This document shows, piece by piece, positions 1 through 8,217 of a stretch of DNA of 64,000 nucleotides (position 1 is its first letter; each line of letters begins with the position of its first letter). The stretch is taken from assembly GCA_002375465.1 (NCBI GenBank), contig DFLT01000007.1:186001-250000 (forward strand), read 5' to 3'. Under the pieces are notes generated by a model. The model made no database searches. It was not told the DNA's origin and saw only the letters and a program-made list of their open reading frames with translations. This DNA comes from Alphaproteobacteria bacterium UBA3612 (GTDB lineage: Bacteria; Pseudomonadota; Alphaproteobacteria; Sphingomonadales; Sphingomonadaceae). A program made the position numbers and the translations under genes.

Positions 1-1227
1 GGCGTCGTCACGAACACGACCCCGATCGATGCCTATCGCGGCGCGGGACGTCCCGAATCGGCCTATACGATGGAGCGCCTGATCGAGGCGGCGGCTCACG
101 AAATTGGCATGACGACGGATGAGATTCGTCGGCGCAATCTGCTGCTGCCGGACGAACTGCCGCATCAGAACGGCCTGGGCCTGACATTCGACGTGGGCAA
201 TTTCCCCGCCCTGCTGGATGGCGCGCTGGAGCGGGCGGACTGGAACGGATTCGATGCCCGCAAGGCGGAGGCGGCCGGGCGCGGCATGCTATATGGTCGT
301 GGCATTGGTTTTTATGTGGAGATTGCCGGCGGTGGCTCTACCGAGGAATTTGCCGATATCCGCATCACGAAGGGCAAGGTTCATGCCGCCATCGGCACGC
401 AGTCGAACGGCCAGGGGCACGAAACAGCCTATGCCCAGGTCATCGCAGAGCGGCTGGGCATCGACCTGGAGGATGTTCTGATCGAACAGGGCGACACGCA
501 GCGGCTGAACCGGGGCCATGGCACGGGCGGATCTCGCTCCATGGTGTGGGGCGGCGCGGCCGGTCTGTTCGCCGCCGATCAGGTGATCGACAAGGCGCGC
601 AAGCTGGCGGAAGCGGATCTGGGTGGCGACGTCGATTTCGACGAGGGCGTGTTCCGCGCGCGCGGTTCCAACGAAACCCGCAGCCTGTTCGAACTGGCAG
701 AGGCGCATCCCGGCGAACTGGATGCGGATGGCAGTTTCAAGACCGAACACCCGACGCCGACATTTCCCAATGGCTGTCACATCGCGGAGGTCGAGCTGGA
801 CCCCGCCACCGGCATCATGAAGGTGACGCGCTATACCGTGCTGGATGATTTCGGGACATTGGTGAACCCGGTTCTGGTCGAGGGGCAGGTGCAGGGCGGT
901 GTCGCCCAGGGTCTGGGGCAGGCCATTCTGGAAGAGGTCGTCTATGATGAAACGGGACAGCTTCTGACCGGCAGTTTCATGGATTATGGCATGCCCCGCG
1001 CCGACGACATGCCGCTGGGCATGACATTCGACACGCTGCCGACGAAAAGCCCGAACAATCCGCTGGGCGCGAAGGGTTGCGGCGAGGCGGGCACGATCGG
1101 CGCCATGCCGTCGATCATGAACGCCCTTGTCGATGCGCTGGGCGGCCAGCATGTCGATATGCCCGCAACGCCGGAAAAGCTGTGGCGGCTGGCGCAGGGC
1201 ATGGAGATGCGGCAGGCGGCTGAATAG
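1..1227 (+). CDS. Xanthine dehydrogenase-family molybdopterin-binding subunit (3' part)
   Basis: Open from the window edge, giving 408 residues that form the C-terminal half of a molybdenum hydroxylase large subunit (xanthine/aldehyde/CO dehydrogenase family). These enzymes hydroxylate aldehydes or N-heterocycles with a molybdenum cofactor and work with FAD and [2Fe-2S] subunits. The first residues carry the family motif AYRGAGRPE. GQGHETAYAQ and GTGGSRS follow, and near the end is GAKGCGEAGTIGA, whose Glu sits where the catalytic glutamate lies in xanthine dehydrogenase. The N-terminal half and any FAD or Fe-S subunit genes lie outside the window, so the substrate cannot be told. The absence of the CO dehydrogenase active-site loop argues against a true CoxL. 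Confidence 0.9.
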   Translation, partial: GVVTNTTPIDAYRGAGRPESAYTMERLIEAAAHEIGMTTDEIRRRNLLLPDELPHQNGLGLTFDVGNFPALLDGALERADWNGFDARKAEAAGRGMLYGRGIGFYVEIAGGGSTEEFADIRITKGKVHAAIGTQSNGQGHETAYAQVIAERLGIDLEDVLIEQGDTQRLNRGHGTGGSRSMVWGGAAGLFAADQVIDKARKLAEADLGGDVDFDEGVFRARGSNETRSLFELAEAHPGELDADGSFKTEHPTPTFPNGCHIAEVELDPATGIMKVTRYTVLDDFGTLVNPVLVEGQVQGGVAQGLGQAILEEVVYDETGQLLTGSFMDYGMPRADDMPLGMTFDTLPTKSPNNPLGAKGCGEAGTIGAMPSIMNALVDALGGQHVDMPATPEKLWRLAQGMEMRQAAE

Positions 1228-1343
1228 GCGCCCGACGGATTGGGGGGGGCTGACGTGCGGCCCCCCGTGATCCCCGCCATCGCGGAGCGGATCGACGACT
1301 GTTTGTCGCAGTTTATCGATGTTTATCGACTCTCTTGTCGATA

Positions 1344-1358
1344 GAACATAAGCTGAAC
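1344..1358 (-). promoter_or_regulatory. Perfect LexA (SOS) box ahead of the rSAM–UdgX pair
   Basis: The plus strand reads GAACATAAGCTGAAC, which is the reverse complement of GTTC-N7-GTTC, the direct-repeat LexA operator of alphaproteobacteria. It ends 2 bases before the ATG of the radical SAM gene, where a bound repressor would cover the transcription start. Two TTTATCGA copies lie just upstream (about 1312–1329). Match and position are seen; LexA binding is inferred. Confidence 0.7.
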
Positions 1359-1360
1359 GA

Positions 1361-2602
1361 ATGGCGCAATTGGACACTCGGGAAAAGCTGGCGATCCTTG
1401 CGGACGCGGCGAAATACGATGCGTCCTGCGCTTCATCGGGCACATCGAAGCGGGACAGCGCCGGGGGCAAGGGGCTTGGCTCGACTGAGGGCATGGGCAT
1501 CTGCCATGCCTACGCCCCCGACGGTCGCTGCATATCGCTGTTGAAGATTTTGCTGACGAACAGCTGCATTTTCGATTGTCATTATTGCATCAACCGCAAA
1601 AGCTCGAACGTCCGGCGCGCGCGATTTACGGTCGAGGAAGTGGTTCAGCTGACACTGAACTTCTACAAGCGGAACTATATCGAGGGGCTGTTTCTATCGT
1701 CGGGCATCATCCGATCGTCGAATTATACGATGGAACAGATTGTCGAGATTGCCCGCCAATTGCGCGAGGTTCACGATTTCCGCGGATATATTCATTTAAA
1801 GACGATCCCGGATGCCGACCCTGAATTGATGCGCGCGGCGGGCCTTTATGCCGATCGCGTTTCTATAAATGTCGAATTGCCGACCACGAATGGTCTGAAG
1901 CGTCTGGCACCGGAAAAGGATGGCGGCCGTATCGAGGGCGCGATGGGCGGAATGAAAACCGCCATCGAAGACGGCCGGGACGCAAAAAAGCGCTACAAAT
2001 CTGCGCCGAAATATGCGCCCGCTGGTCAATCCACCCAGATGATCGTCGGGGCGGACGCGGCGAGTGACGGCGATATCATTGTGAAGGCGTCCAGCCTGTA
2101 TGATCGGTTTCACATGCGGCGGGTCTATTACAGCGCCTTCAGCCCGATTCCCGATGCCAGTGCGGTGCTGCCGCTGAAATCGCCGCCGCTGATGCGCGAA
2201 CATCGCCTTTATCAATCGGACTGGCTGATGCGCTTTTATGGCTTCCAGCCGCGCGAGGTGGTGGCGGCGACAGATGATGGCATGCTGCCGCTGGATATCG
2301 ATCCGAAGCTGGCATGGGCATTGAAGTTTCGCGACAGCTTTCCAGTAGATATAAACCGGGCGCCGCGAGAGATGCTGTTGCGCGTGCCGGGCCTTGGCAC
2401 GAAAGCTGTGGGCGCGATCCTGTCATCGCGGCGCTATCGCAATTTGCGGCTGGAGGACGTGGCGCGCCTGACGCAGTCGGTGCGGAAAATCCGTCCCTTC
2501 ATTTCCTGCGTCGGGTGGTCGCCCGGCCGAACCACGGACCTGGCGGATTTGAAGGCGCTGATCGTGCCGAAAAGGGAACAGCTGGAACTGTTCGCGGCTT
2601 GA
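1361..2602 (+). CDS. Radical SAM protein of the UDG-linked DNA modification/repair family
   Basis: A 413-residue radical SAM enzyme. The [4Fe-4S] triad is CIFDCHYC (Cys69, Cys73, Cys76). The C-terminus carries a helix-hairpin-helix-like segment around VPGLGTKAVGAIL, as in DNA-binding repair proteins. The N-terminus (KLAILADAAKYDASCASSG) is typical of the family annotated as putative DNA modification/repair radical SAM protein, which is nearly always next to a uracil-DNA glycosylase-like gene. That gene follows here 7 bp downstream, so they are probably one operon. The biochemical reaction is unknown. No good Shine-Dalgarno is visible; the start was chosen on family N-terminus and on the LexA box directly upstream. 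Confidence 0.9.
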   Translation: MAQLDTREKLAILADAAKYDASCASSGTSKRDSAGGKGLGSTEGMGICHAYAPDGRCISLLKILLTNSCIFDCHYCINRKSSNVRRARFTVEEVVQLTLNFYKRNYIEGLFLSSGIIRSSNYTMEQIVEIARQLREVHDFRGYIHLKTIPDADPELMRAAGLYADRVSINVELPTTNGLKRLAPEKDGGRIEGAMGGMKTAIEDGRDAKKRYKSAPKYAPAGQSTQMIVGADAASDGDIIVKASSLYDRFHMRRVYYSAFSPIPDASAVLPLKSPPLMREHRLYQSDWLMRFYGFQPREVVAATDDGMLPLDIDPKLAWALKFRDSFPVDINRAPREMLLRVPGLGTKAVGAILSSRRYRNLRLEDVARLTQSVRKIRPFISCVGWSPGRTTDLADLKALIVPKREQLELFAA

Positions 2603-2609
2603 TGCGCCG

Positions 2610-4010
2610 ATGCGCTGTGTAACGCTGGAACATGAAGAGGATTTTGACGGGTGGCGCACTGCCGCCCGCGCCCTTGCACTGGCAAATGTACCGCCGGAGG
2701 ATGTGACCTGGCAGGTGGGCGACACGCCGCAGGACCTGTTCGGTGACGAGGCGGTGTTGGAGGACAATAGCCGGGCAACCCTGACCGTGCCAAAGCCGTT
2801 CCTGCAATTGGCGCAGAGCGTGATCTGTCATTCCGAGCGGGAGCGGTTTGCCCTGCTGTACCGGATGCTGCTGCGGCTTCAAAAGAACCGGGAGGCGCTG
2901 CAGGATCGCGCTGATCCGTTGCGGAAACGGTTGGAGGAACTGCGCAAATCGGTTGCCCGCGACATTCATAAGATGCGCGCCTTCGTGCGGTTCAGGGAGG
3001 TGCAGACCGAAGACGAAACGCGGTTCGTCGCCTGGTTCGAGCCGGAACATCATATCGTCCGTACCAATGCTCCGTTTTTTCAGCGCCGCTTCGCGAGCAT
3101 GAACTGGTCGATTCTGACGCCGGAATTGTGCGCGCATTGGGATGGCGAAACGCTGTCTTTTACCGAGGGGGCGACGAAGGCCGACGCCCCGGCAGGCGAC
3201 CCGGTCGAGGAAACGTGGAAAACCTATTTCGCCTCCATCTTCAATCCCGCGCGGATGAAGGTGAAGGCGATGACGGCGGAAATGCCAAAGAAATACTGGA
3301 AAAACATGCCGGAAAGCGCGCTGATCCCCGACATGATCGCGGGTGCGCGGGCGCGGGAGATGACTATGGTGCAGACATCCAGAGAGGGCATTGCCCGCGC
3401 CGGTGACAATCGCGCGAAATCATTGTCGGCCCTGCGCGAGGAGGCAGAGGGATGTCGCCGCTGCGATCTGTGGAAGCCGGCGACGCAGCTGGTGTTCGGA
3501 GAAGGGCCGGTCGACGCAGCCCTGATGCTGATCGGTGAACAGCCGGGCGATCAGGAGGATCTGGCCGGGCGGCCCTTCGTCGGGCCGGCGGGGCAGTTGC
3601 TGGACCGTTTCCTGTCGGACGTCGGTATCGACCGTAGTGCCACCTATGTCACCAATGCCGTTAAACATTTCAAATATGAGCAGCGCGGCAAGCGCCGCAT
3701 CCACTCCAAGCCGAATGGCGGCGAAATCGATGCCTGCCGATGGTGGCTGACGCAGGAAATCGACCTCGTGCAGCCGAAAGTGACGGTGGCGCTGGGGGCC
3801 AGCGCAGCGCGCGCGATGCTGGGTAAAACCGTCACGATCTCAAAGACGCGCGGGGCCGCCATCGAACTGCCGGACGGGTCGGAAGGATGGGTGACGGTGC
3901 ACCCGAGCTATTTGCTGCGCATCCCCGATCAGGGCCGGGCAGAGGAGGAGCGGGCGCGATTCAGGGAAGACCTGGCGACTGTCAAAGCCCGCGTGGCGGC
4001 GCTGACCTGA
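2610..4010 (+). CDS. DUF4130 (TIGR03915-type) domain fused to UdgX-family uracil-DNA-binding protein
   Basis: A 466-residue fusion. Residues 1 to about 250 resemble the uncharacterised DUF4130 domain that partners the radical SAM protein; residues from about 275 form a family 4/UdgX uracil-DNA glycosylase fold. UdgX hallmarks are GEQPGDQED (309–317), the R-loop KRRIHSKP with His365, and HPSYLLR (His431). In mycobacterial UdgX the equivalent His forms a covalent bond with uracil-containing DNA, so this protein probably traps or marks uracil lesions rather than simply excising them. A CRRC pair suggests an Fe-S cluster, and NAVKHFK has His where family 4 enzymes usually carry Cys. It follows the radical SAM gene by 7 bp. 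Confidence 0.92.
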   Translation: MRCVTLEHEEDFDGWRTAARALALANVPPEDVTWQVGDTPQDLFGDEAVLEDNSRATLTVPKPFLQLAQSVICHSERERFALLYRMLLRLQKNREALQDRADPLRKRLEELRKSVARDIHKMRAFVRFREVQTEDETRFVAWFEPEHHIVRTNAPFFQRRFASMNWSILTPELCAHWDGETLSFTEGATKADAPAGDPVEETWKTYFASIFNPARMKVKAMTAEMPKKYWKNMPESALIPDMIAGARAREMTMVQTSREGIARAGDNRAKSLSALREEAEGCRRCDLWKPATQLVFGEGPVDAALMLIGEQPGDQEDLAGRPFVGPAGQLLDRFLSDVGIDRSATYVTNAVKHFKYEQRGKRRIHSKPNGGEIDACRWWLTQEIDLVQPKVTVALGASAARAMLGKTVTISKTRGAAIELPDGSEGWVTVHPSYLLRIPDQGRAEEERARFREDLATVKARVAALT

Positions 4011-4053
4011 TCGGGGGCCGGGGGCTTGTCCGGACGGTGAACCTTCGTTAAGC

Positions 4054-4068
4054 GTTCATCTTTCGTTC
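4054..4068 (+). promoter_or_regulatory. Perfect LexA (SOS) box ahead of rmuC
   Basis: GTTCATCTTTCGTTC is an exact GTTC-N7-GTTC alphaproteobacterial LexA operator, 18 bp before the rmuC ATG and in the 76-bp gap after the UdgX gene. It suggests that rmuC has its own damage-inducible promoter. The match is seen; regulation is inferred. Confidence 0.7.
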
Positions 4069-4086
4069 CGCCGGTGAAAGCGCAGC

Positions 4087-5535
4087 ATGACGCCCGAAAT
4101 CCTCATTGCCTTTGTCGTCGCTCTTGCGCTGGGGGTACTGCTCGGCTGGCTGATGTGGGCGCGCGGCCTGGCGGCGATACGCGCCGATCTGACGGCGGTT
4201 AAAACAGCACATGATGAGGCGCGCGCGGCGCGTGAAAAGGCAGAGGGCGATCTGCACGTGGCCCGGTCCGACAGGGCGCTGGCGGAGAAGGGCGCTGAGG
4301 ATATTCGTGCCCGGCTGGAGGAAATCCGTGTCGAGGTGGAGCGCCTGAAACCCATCGAACTGGCGCATGAAAAACTTATTTCCACATCGGCGGAACGCGA
4401 AAAGGCGTTTCTGGAGCGGGAGGCGGACCTTAATCGTCGGTTCGATGAGCTGGCCGACAAGGCACTTGGCCGGACGACGGAAGCGTTCCTGAAACGCGCC
4501 GAAGAAACGCTGGTGCGGCACCGCGAGGCGGCGGGGCAGGGGCTTGAGCAGAATCGCGTGGCGCTGGACAAGCTGATCTCTCCCATGCGCGAAACGCTGA
4601 CCAAATATGAGACGCAGCTGAAGGAGATGGAGGAAAAGCGCGCCGGGGCCTATGGCGCGATCACGAACGCCATTGCCGATGTAAAACTGGGGCAGGAGCG
4701 CGTTTCGCAAGAGGCGCAGCGGATCGTCGGCGCACTGAGAAACGCGCCCAAGGCGCGCGGCCGCTGGGGCGAGCACCAGCTGCGCCGGGTGCTGGAAATG
4801 GCGGGCCTGTCGAAACATTGCGATTTTTCGGAGGAGGTGCATCGGGACGTTGCCGATGGACCGAATGTTCGGCCCGACGCCGTCGTGAACCTGCCGAATG
4901 ACCGGGTGCTGGTCATCGATGCCAAGGTGTCGCTGAACGCCTATCAGGACGCGGCCGCAGCGGAGACGGACGAGGACCGCCGACTGCATCTGATTGCACA
5001 TGCAAAGGCGATGCGCGCCCATGTCGAGACGCTGGGGCGCAAAAGCTATACGCAGCAATTTGACGATACGCTGGATTTCGTCATCATGTTCGTGCCGGGC
5101 GAGAACTTCCTGGCCGCCGCGCTGGAGACGGATCAGGATCTGTTCGAAATGGCGTTCGAGCGGCGCGTCCTGCTGGCAAGTCCGACGAACCTGATCGCCA
5201 TTGCCCGTACCGTCGCGATGGTGTGGCAGCAGGAAAAGGCTGCGGACGACGCGCGGGAGATTTCCGCGATCGGCAAGGAGCTGTACGACCGGCTGGCAAC
5301 AATGGGCGAGCATGTCGCGAAGCTGGGACGCAATCTGGACCTGGCGTCGGGCGCCTATAACAAGATGGTCGGCAGCCTGGAATCGCAGGTCATGACGTCC
5401 GCCCACCGCCTGCGCGAGAAGGCCATCGATACGCCAAAGAAGACGGTGGAAGCGTTGCCCACGGCGTCAGTTGATATACGCCCGCTTACGAAGCTGGAGG
5501 ATGCGAGCGCGGAAACGCGAGACGCGGCGGAGTGA
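4087..5535 (+). CDS. rmuC: DNA recombination protein RmuC
   Basis: A 482-residue RmuC homologue. The N-terminus is one membrane helix (ILIAFVVALALGVLLGWLM), followed by a long charged coiled coil (about 30–200) and then the RmuC nuclease-like domain with GRWGEHQLRRVLEMAGL, VIDAKVSLNAYQDA and MFVPGENFLAAALE. In E. coli RmuC limits inversions at short inverted repeats and is thought to cleave DNA. The acidic VIDAK segment fits the PD-(D/E)XK type of fold. It lies downstream of two repair genes with its own LexA box, so the three form a repair island. Confidence 0.95.
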   Translation: MTPEILIAFVVALALGVLLGWLMWARGLAAIRADLTAVKTAHDEARAAREKAEGDLHVARSDRALAEKGAEDIRARLEEIRVEVERLKPIELAHEKLISTSAEREKAFLEREADLNRRFDELADKALGRTTEAFLKRAEETLVRHREAAGQGLEQNRVALDKLISPMRETLTKYETQLKEMEEKRAGAYGAITNAIADVKLGQERVSQEAQRIVGALRNAPKARGRWGEHQLRRVLEMAGLSKHCDFSEEVHRDVADGPNVRPDAVVNLPNDRVLVIDAKVSLNAYQDAAAAETDEDRRLHLIAHAKAMRAHVETLGRKSYTQQFDDTLDFVIMFVPGENFLAAALETDQDLFEMAFERRVLLASPTNLIAIARTVAMVWQQEKAADDAREISAIGKELYDRLATMGEHVAKLGRNLDLASGAYNKMVGSLESQVMTSAHRLREKAIDTPKKTVEALPTASVDIRPLTKLEDASAETRDAAE

Positions 5536-5548
5536 GCCGAAAGATACC

Positions 5549-5740
5549 TTAGAAAGCTGCGACGCCCTCAACTTCGACAAGGTCGTCGCGGACAGTGCCG
5601 GTGACGACGACCATCTTTTCGACGAGGTCGACAGGCATGCGCGGGAGTATCAGGCGCAGCTTTCGCCCGTCGTCGCAGGCAAGGATGAAATTACCCTCCG
5701 GCCGGACCAGGCGCCCGGTCAGGTTTACTTTTTCGGTCAT
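5549..5740 (-). CDS. Small conserved protein, DUF5818-like
   Basis: A 63-residue protein with alternating beta-strand-like stretches (NLTGRLVRPEGNFILAC, MVVVTGTVRDDLVEVEG). These resemble small DUF5818 proteins of sphingomonads, which look like OB-fold or beta-barrel modules. No catalytic motif is visible. Its ATG overlaps the stop of the upstream RNA methyltransferase by 4 bases (ATGA), so the two are probably translationally coupled. Function unknown; the family assignment is from memory of the pattern and is moderate. Confidence 0.6.
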   Translation of the reverse strand: MTEKVNLTGRLVRPEGNFILACDDGRKLRLILPRMPVDLVEKMVVVTGTVRDDLVEVEGVAAF

Positions 5741-6537
5741 TGATGGCGGTGTTGGTTCAGGACCTCATAAAGCATGACGGCGCAGCTGACCGCGACATTC
5801 AGAGAGTCCGCCTTGCCCAGCATTGGCATCTTCACCAGCGCATCGCACGCGGCTTCATAATGATCCGGCAGGCCGGACTGCTCATTGCCCATGAAAACGA
5901 ATGTGGGGCGCGGATAGGCCACCGCCTGATAATCCTGCTCGGTCTTCAGACTGGTGCCGACAAGCATCGCCGGGGTCGTGCGCAGCCAAGTGAGAAAGTC
6001 CTCTCCCGCTGCCTGCGCAATCGGGGTGGTGAAAAGTGCGCCCATCGACGCGCGCACGGCCTCGACGCTGAACGGGTCGCAGCTTTGATCCAGCAGGATA
6101 ACGCCGCCCGCCGCGACGGCATCGGCCGTGCGCAGAATGGTACCGAGATTGCCCGGATCCTTCAGCGATTCGCAGACGATCCAGATGGCTGCGGCGGCAG
6201 GGTCCAACCGCGACAATGACGTGTCCAGCAGATCGAATACGCCGACGACCCCTTGTGGATTGTCCTTGCCCGAAACCTTGGCGAGAATATCACGACTGAC
6301 CGCCAGAGCCTCGCCACCGGATGCCTCCGTCTCATCGATCAGGCGCAGGGTCAGTTCATGCCGGTCGCCCTCCGCGAAGATCATCACGCGCGGGACGTGG
6401 CCAGCCTCCAGCGCCTCCGTGCAGATGCGCAGGCCCTCCGCCATGAACAGGCCCTCGGCGATGCGGTTCTTTTTCTGGGCCAGCCCCCGCACGCGCTTGA
6501 TGGTCGCATTGGAAAAGCTGGTGATCTGGCGGGGCAT
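5737..6537 (-). CDS. TrmH/SpoU-family RNA 2'-O-methyltransferase
   Basis: A 266-residue SPOUT-class methyltransferase. The N-terminal substrate-binding part starts ITSFSNATIKRVRGLAQKK. The C-terminal knotted SAM-binding domain has IWIVCESLKDPGNLGTILRTADA (motif 1), FVFMGNEQSGLP (motif 2) and ADSLNVAVSCAVMLYE (motif 3), all intact. Such enzymes methylate a ribose in tRNA or rRNA; the target nucleotide cannot be told (RlmB- or TsnR-like are possible). The start abuts the end of the HPr gene by one base, so it may be carried on the same transcript. Confidence 0.9.
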   Translation of the reverse strand: MPRQITSFSNATIKRVRGLAQKKNRIAEGLFMAEGLRICTEALEAGHVPRVMIFAEGDRHELTLRLIDETEASGGEALAVSRDILAKVSGKDNPQGVVGVFDLLDTSLSRLDPAAAAIWIVCESLKDPGNLGTILRTADAVAAGGVILLDQSCDPFSVEAVRASMGALFTTPIAQAAGEDFLTWLRTTPAMLVGTSLKTEQDYQAVAYPRPTFVFMGNEQSGLPDHYEAACDALVKMPMLGKADSLNVAVSCAVMLYEVLNQHRHQ

Positions 6538-6800
6538 TATTCCTCGCCGAATTTATTCTCGATCAGGCCGACGAGGGCCGTAATCGCCGCCTCGGCATCG
6601 GCGCCGTTGGCGTGCACCGTCACAGTGTCGCCGGGTCCGGCGGCCAGCATCATCAGGCTCATGATACTCGTGCCCGGGGCAGTGGTGCCGTCCTTATCGA
6701 CGATGACAGAGGCGTCGAATTCTGTCGCCAGGGTCACGAATTTCGCACTGGCGCGCGCATGCAATCCGCGTTTGTTGCGGATGGTAACGGACTGTTGCAG
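6537..6800 (-). CDS. HPr-family phosphocarrier protein, probable CTG start
   Basis: PTS phosphocarrier with the active-site histidine in RGLHARAS and the regulatory serine in GTSIMSLMML. HPr passes phosphate from enzyme I to EIIA and can be phosphorylated on Ser by HprK. The frame has no ATG, GTG or TTG in the right place: the first such codon is the TTG of the RGLH motif itself, which would remove the first beta strand. A CTG at 6800, with GGAG about 9 bases upstream, gives 87 residues beginning QQSVTIRNKRG, matching the usual HPr length. Another CTG (6827) overlaps the EIIA stop as CTGA. Start inferred; identity firm. Confidence 0.85.
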   Translation of the reverse strand: MQQSVTIRNKRGLHARASAKFVTLATEFDASVIVDKDGTTAPGTSIMSLMMLAAGPGDTVTVHANGADAEAAITALVGLIENKFGEE

Positions 6801-6823
6801 CGTCCCTGTCTCCGACTGGGTAT

Positions 6824-7237
6824 TCAGGCGACTTCGCCCAGGATCTTGGAGGCGACGGAAATATACTTCCGTCCCGCCTCCTGCGCCGCCTCAATGGCGT
6901 CTTCGGCCGACATATGGTCGCGCACGCTGGCCAGTCTGATCAGCATCGGCAGGTTCATTCCGGCAATAACCTCGACCGCGCTGGAACGGCCAGCGCCCAT
7001 CAGGCTGATCGCAAGGTTGGAGGGTGTGCCACCGAACATGTCAGTCAGGACGACGACGCCACTGCCCGAATCGGTTTCGGCGATCGCATCGGCGATATCG
7101 CTGCGGCGCAGTTCCATGTCGTCATGCGCCTCTATGCAGATGGCGGCAATCTGCCGCTGCTTTCCGACGACGTGTTCCATGGCGGAAACGAATTCGCGCG
7201 CCAGACCGCCATGCGTTACCAGAACCATACCCAACAT
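6824..7237 (-). CDS. PTS EIIA component, mannose family (ManX/PtsM-like)
   Basis: A 137-residue EIIA-Man domain. The phosphoacceptor His is in the N-terminal MVLVTHGGLAREF; VVVLTDMFGGTPSNLA is the typical nucleotide-fold loop. No EIIB or EIIC membrane component is nearby. As in other alphaproteobacteria this is probably a regulatory PTS whose phosphorylation state reports carbon or nitrogen status, not a sugar importer. It lies 5 bp after rapZ and ends against the HPr gene. Confidence 0.9.
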   Translation of the reverse strand: MLGMVLVTHGGLAREFVSAMEHVVGKQRQIAAICIEAHDDMELRRSDIADAIAETDSGSGVVVLTDMFGGTPSNLAISLMGAGRSSAVEVIAGMNLPMLIRLASVRDHMSAEDAIEAAQEAGRKYISVASKILGEVA

Positions 7238-7242
7238 GTTGC

Positions 7243-8217
7243 CTAAGCTGCCACCTCTGCGCCGACCGATTTCCGCCGGGCGCCTTCACTACGTCCCAAC
7301 ACATCGCGGTGCACCACGTTTGGCTCCATCCCGGAGTCGCGCAGATGCGCCGCAAGCCGTTCCGCAACGTAAACGGAACGATGCCGACCGCCCGTACAGC
7401 CAATCGCGACGGTAAGATAGGCTTTTCCTTCTCGCTTGTAAGCAGGAAGAAGCGTGGTCACGAGGCCGGATATACGCTCGAAGGCATCTGAAAATGCAGC
7501 ATCGGCAGCAACATATTCGCCAACGGCGGGGTCAAGGCCGGTAAGCGGACGCAGTTTGTCGACCCAATGCGGATTTGCCAGAAACCGCATGTCGAACATC
7601 ATGTCCGCATCGCGCGGGACACCCCGGGCGAATCCAAAGGACATGACCGTAAGGGTCAGCCCGGAATCCGAACCGCCGCTAAACTTGTCGGTGATCTCCC
7701 GGCGCAAATCGTGGACGCTATAGTCCGTCGTATCGATGACGATGTCGGCCCAGCGCCGCAGCGGTGCCAGCACCTCCCGCTCGCGCGCGATCCCATCGGT
7801 TGCCGGTCGGTCGCTTGCCAGAGGATGCCTGCGGCGCGTTTCTGAAAAGCGCCGCACGAGTTCCCCCCCGGCACAGTCGATGAAGAGGACGCGCGCCTGA
7901 TTGCCGTCGTCGCGCAGATCCTTGATTCTGTGCACGACCTTCTCGGCCGCAAAGGCGCGTGTGCGCACGTCGATGCCCACGGCGAGCGGGCGGTCGGCAA
8001 ATTCCTTCGCCGTATCCAGTTTCAGCAGGCGTGACAGCAGCGACAGCGGCAAATTGTCCACGACTTCATAACCGTGGTCCTCAAGCGCGCGCAGCGCCGT
8101 CGATTTGCCTGCGCCCGACATGCCGGTCACGATCAGCAGCGGCGGACGCGGCTCGCCCTTGCCGGCGGTTCCGTTTTTCTCCTCCTCGGCGTGTTTTTTC
8201 GAATCGGACATATGCAT
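7243..8217 (-). CDS. rapZ: RNase adapter protein RapZ (P-loop nucleotide-binding)
   Basis: A 324-residue RapZ/YvcJ homologue. After a short charged N-terminus it has Walker A GMSGAGKS, DNLPLSLL, VLFIDCAGGELVRRFSETRRRHPL and the C-terminal signature GCTGGRHRSVYVAERLA. In E. coli RapZ steers glmZ sRNA to RNase E; in alphaproteobacteria the gene sits with PTS genes and its RNA partner is less clear. The ATG at 8217 overlaps the hprK stop (TGATG); the in-frame ATG at 8211 is an equally good start. Neighbours are hprK upstream and EIIA downstream. Confidence 0.92.
   Translation of the reverse strand: MHMSDSKKHAEEEKNGTAGKGEPRPPLLIVTGMSGAGKSTALRALEDHGYEVVDNLPLSLLSRLLKLDTAKEFADRPLAVGIDVRTRAFAAEKVVHRIKDLRDDGNQARVLFIDCAGGELVRRFSETRRRHPLASDRPATDGIAREREVLAPLRRWADIVIDTTDYSVHDLRREITDKFSGGSDSGLTLTVMSFGFARGVPRDADMMFDMRFLANPHWVDKLRPLTGLDPAVGEYVAADAAFSDAFERISGLVTTLLPAYKREGKAYLTVAIGCTGGRHRSVYVAERLAAHLRDSGMEPNVVHRDVLGRSEGARRKSVGAEVAA

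Noticed and set aside
1..1227. Aerobic CO dehydrogenase large subunit
   Set aside because: The visible motifs are those of generic xanthine dehydrogenase-family proteins; the CoxL-specific Cys loop is not seen at AYRGAGRPE.
4048..5406. Long frame antisense to rmuC
   Set aside because: The sense strand encodes a full RmuC with all motifs; the antisense protein shows no recognisable feature.
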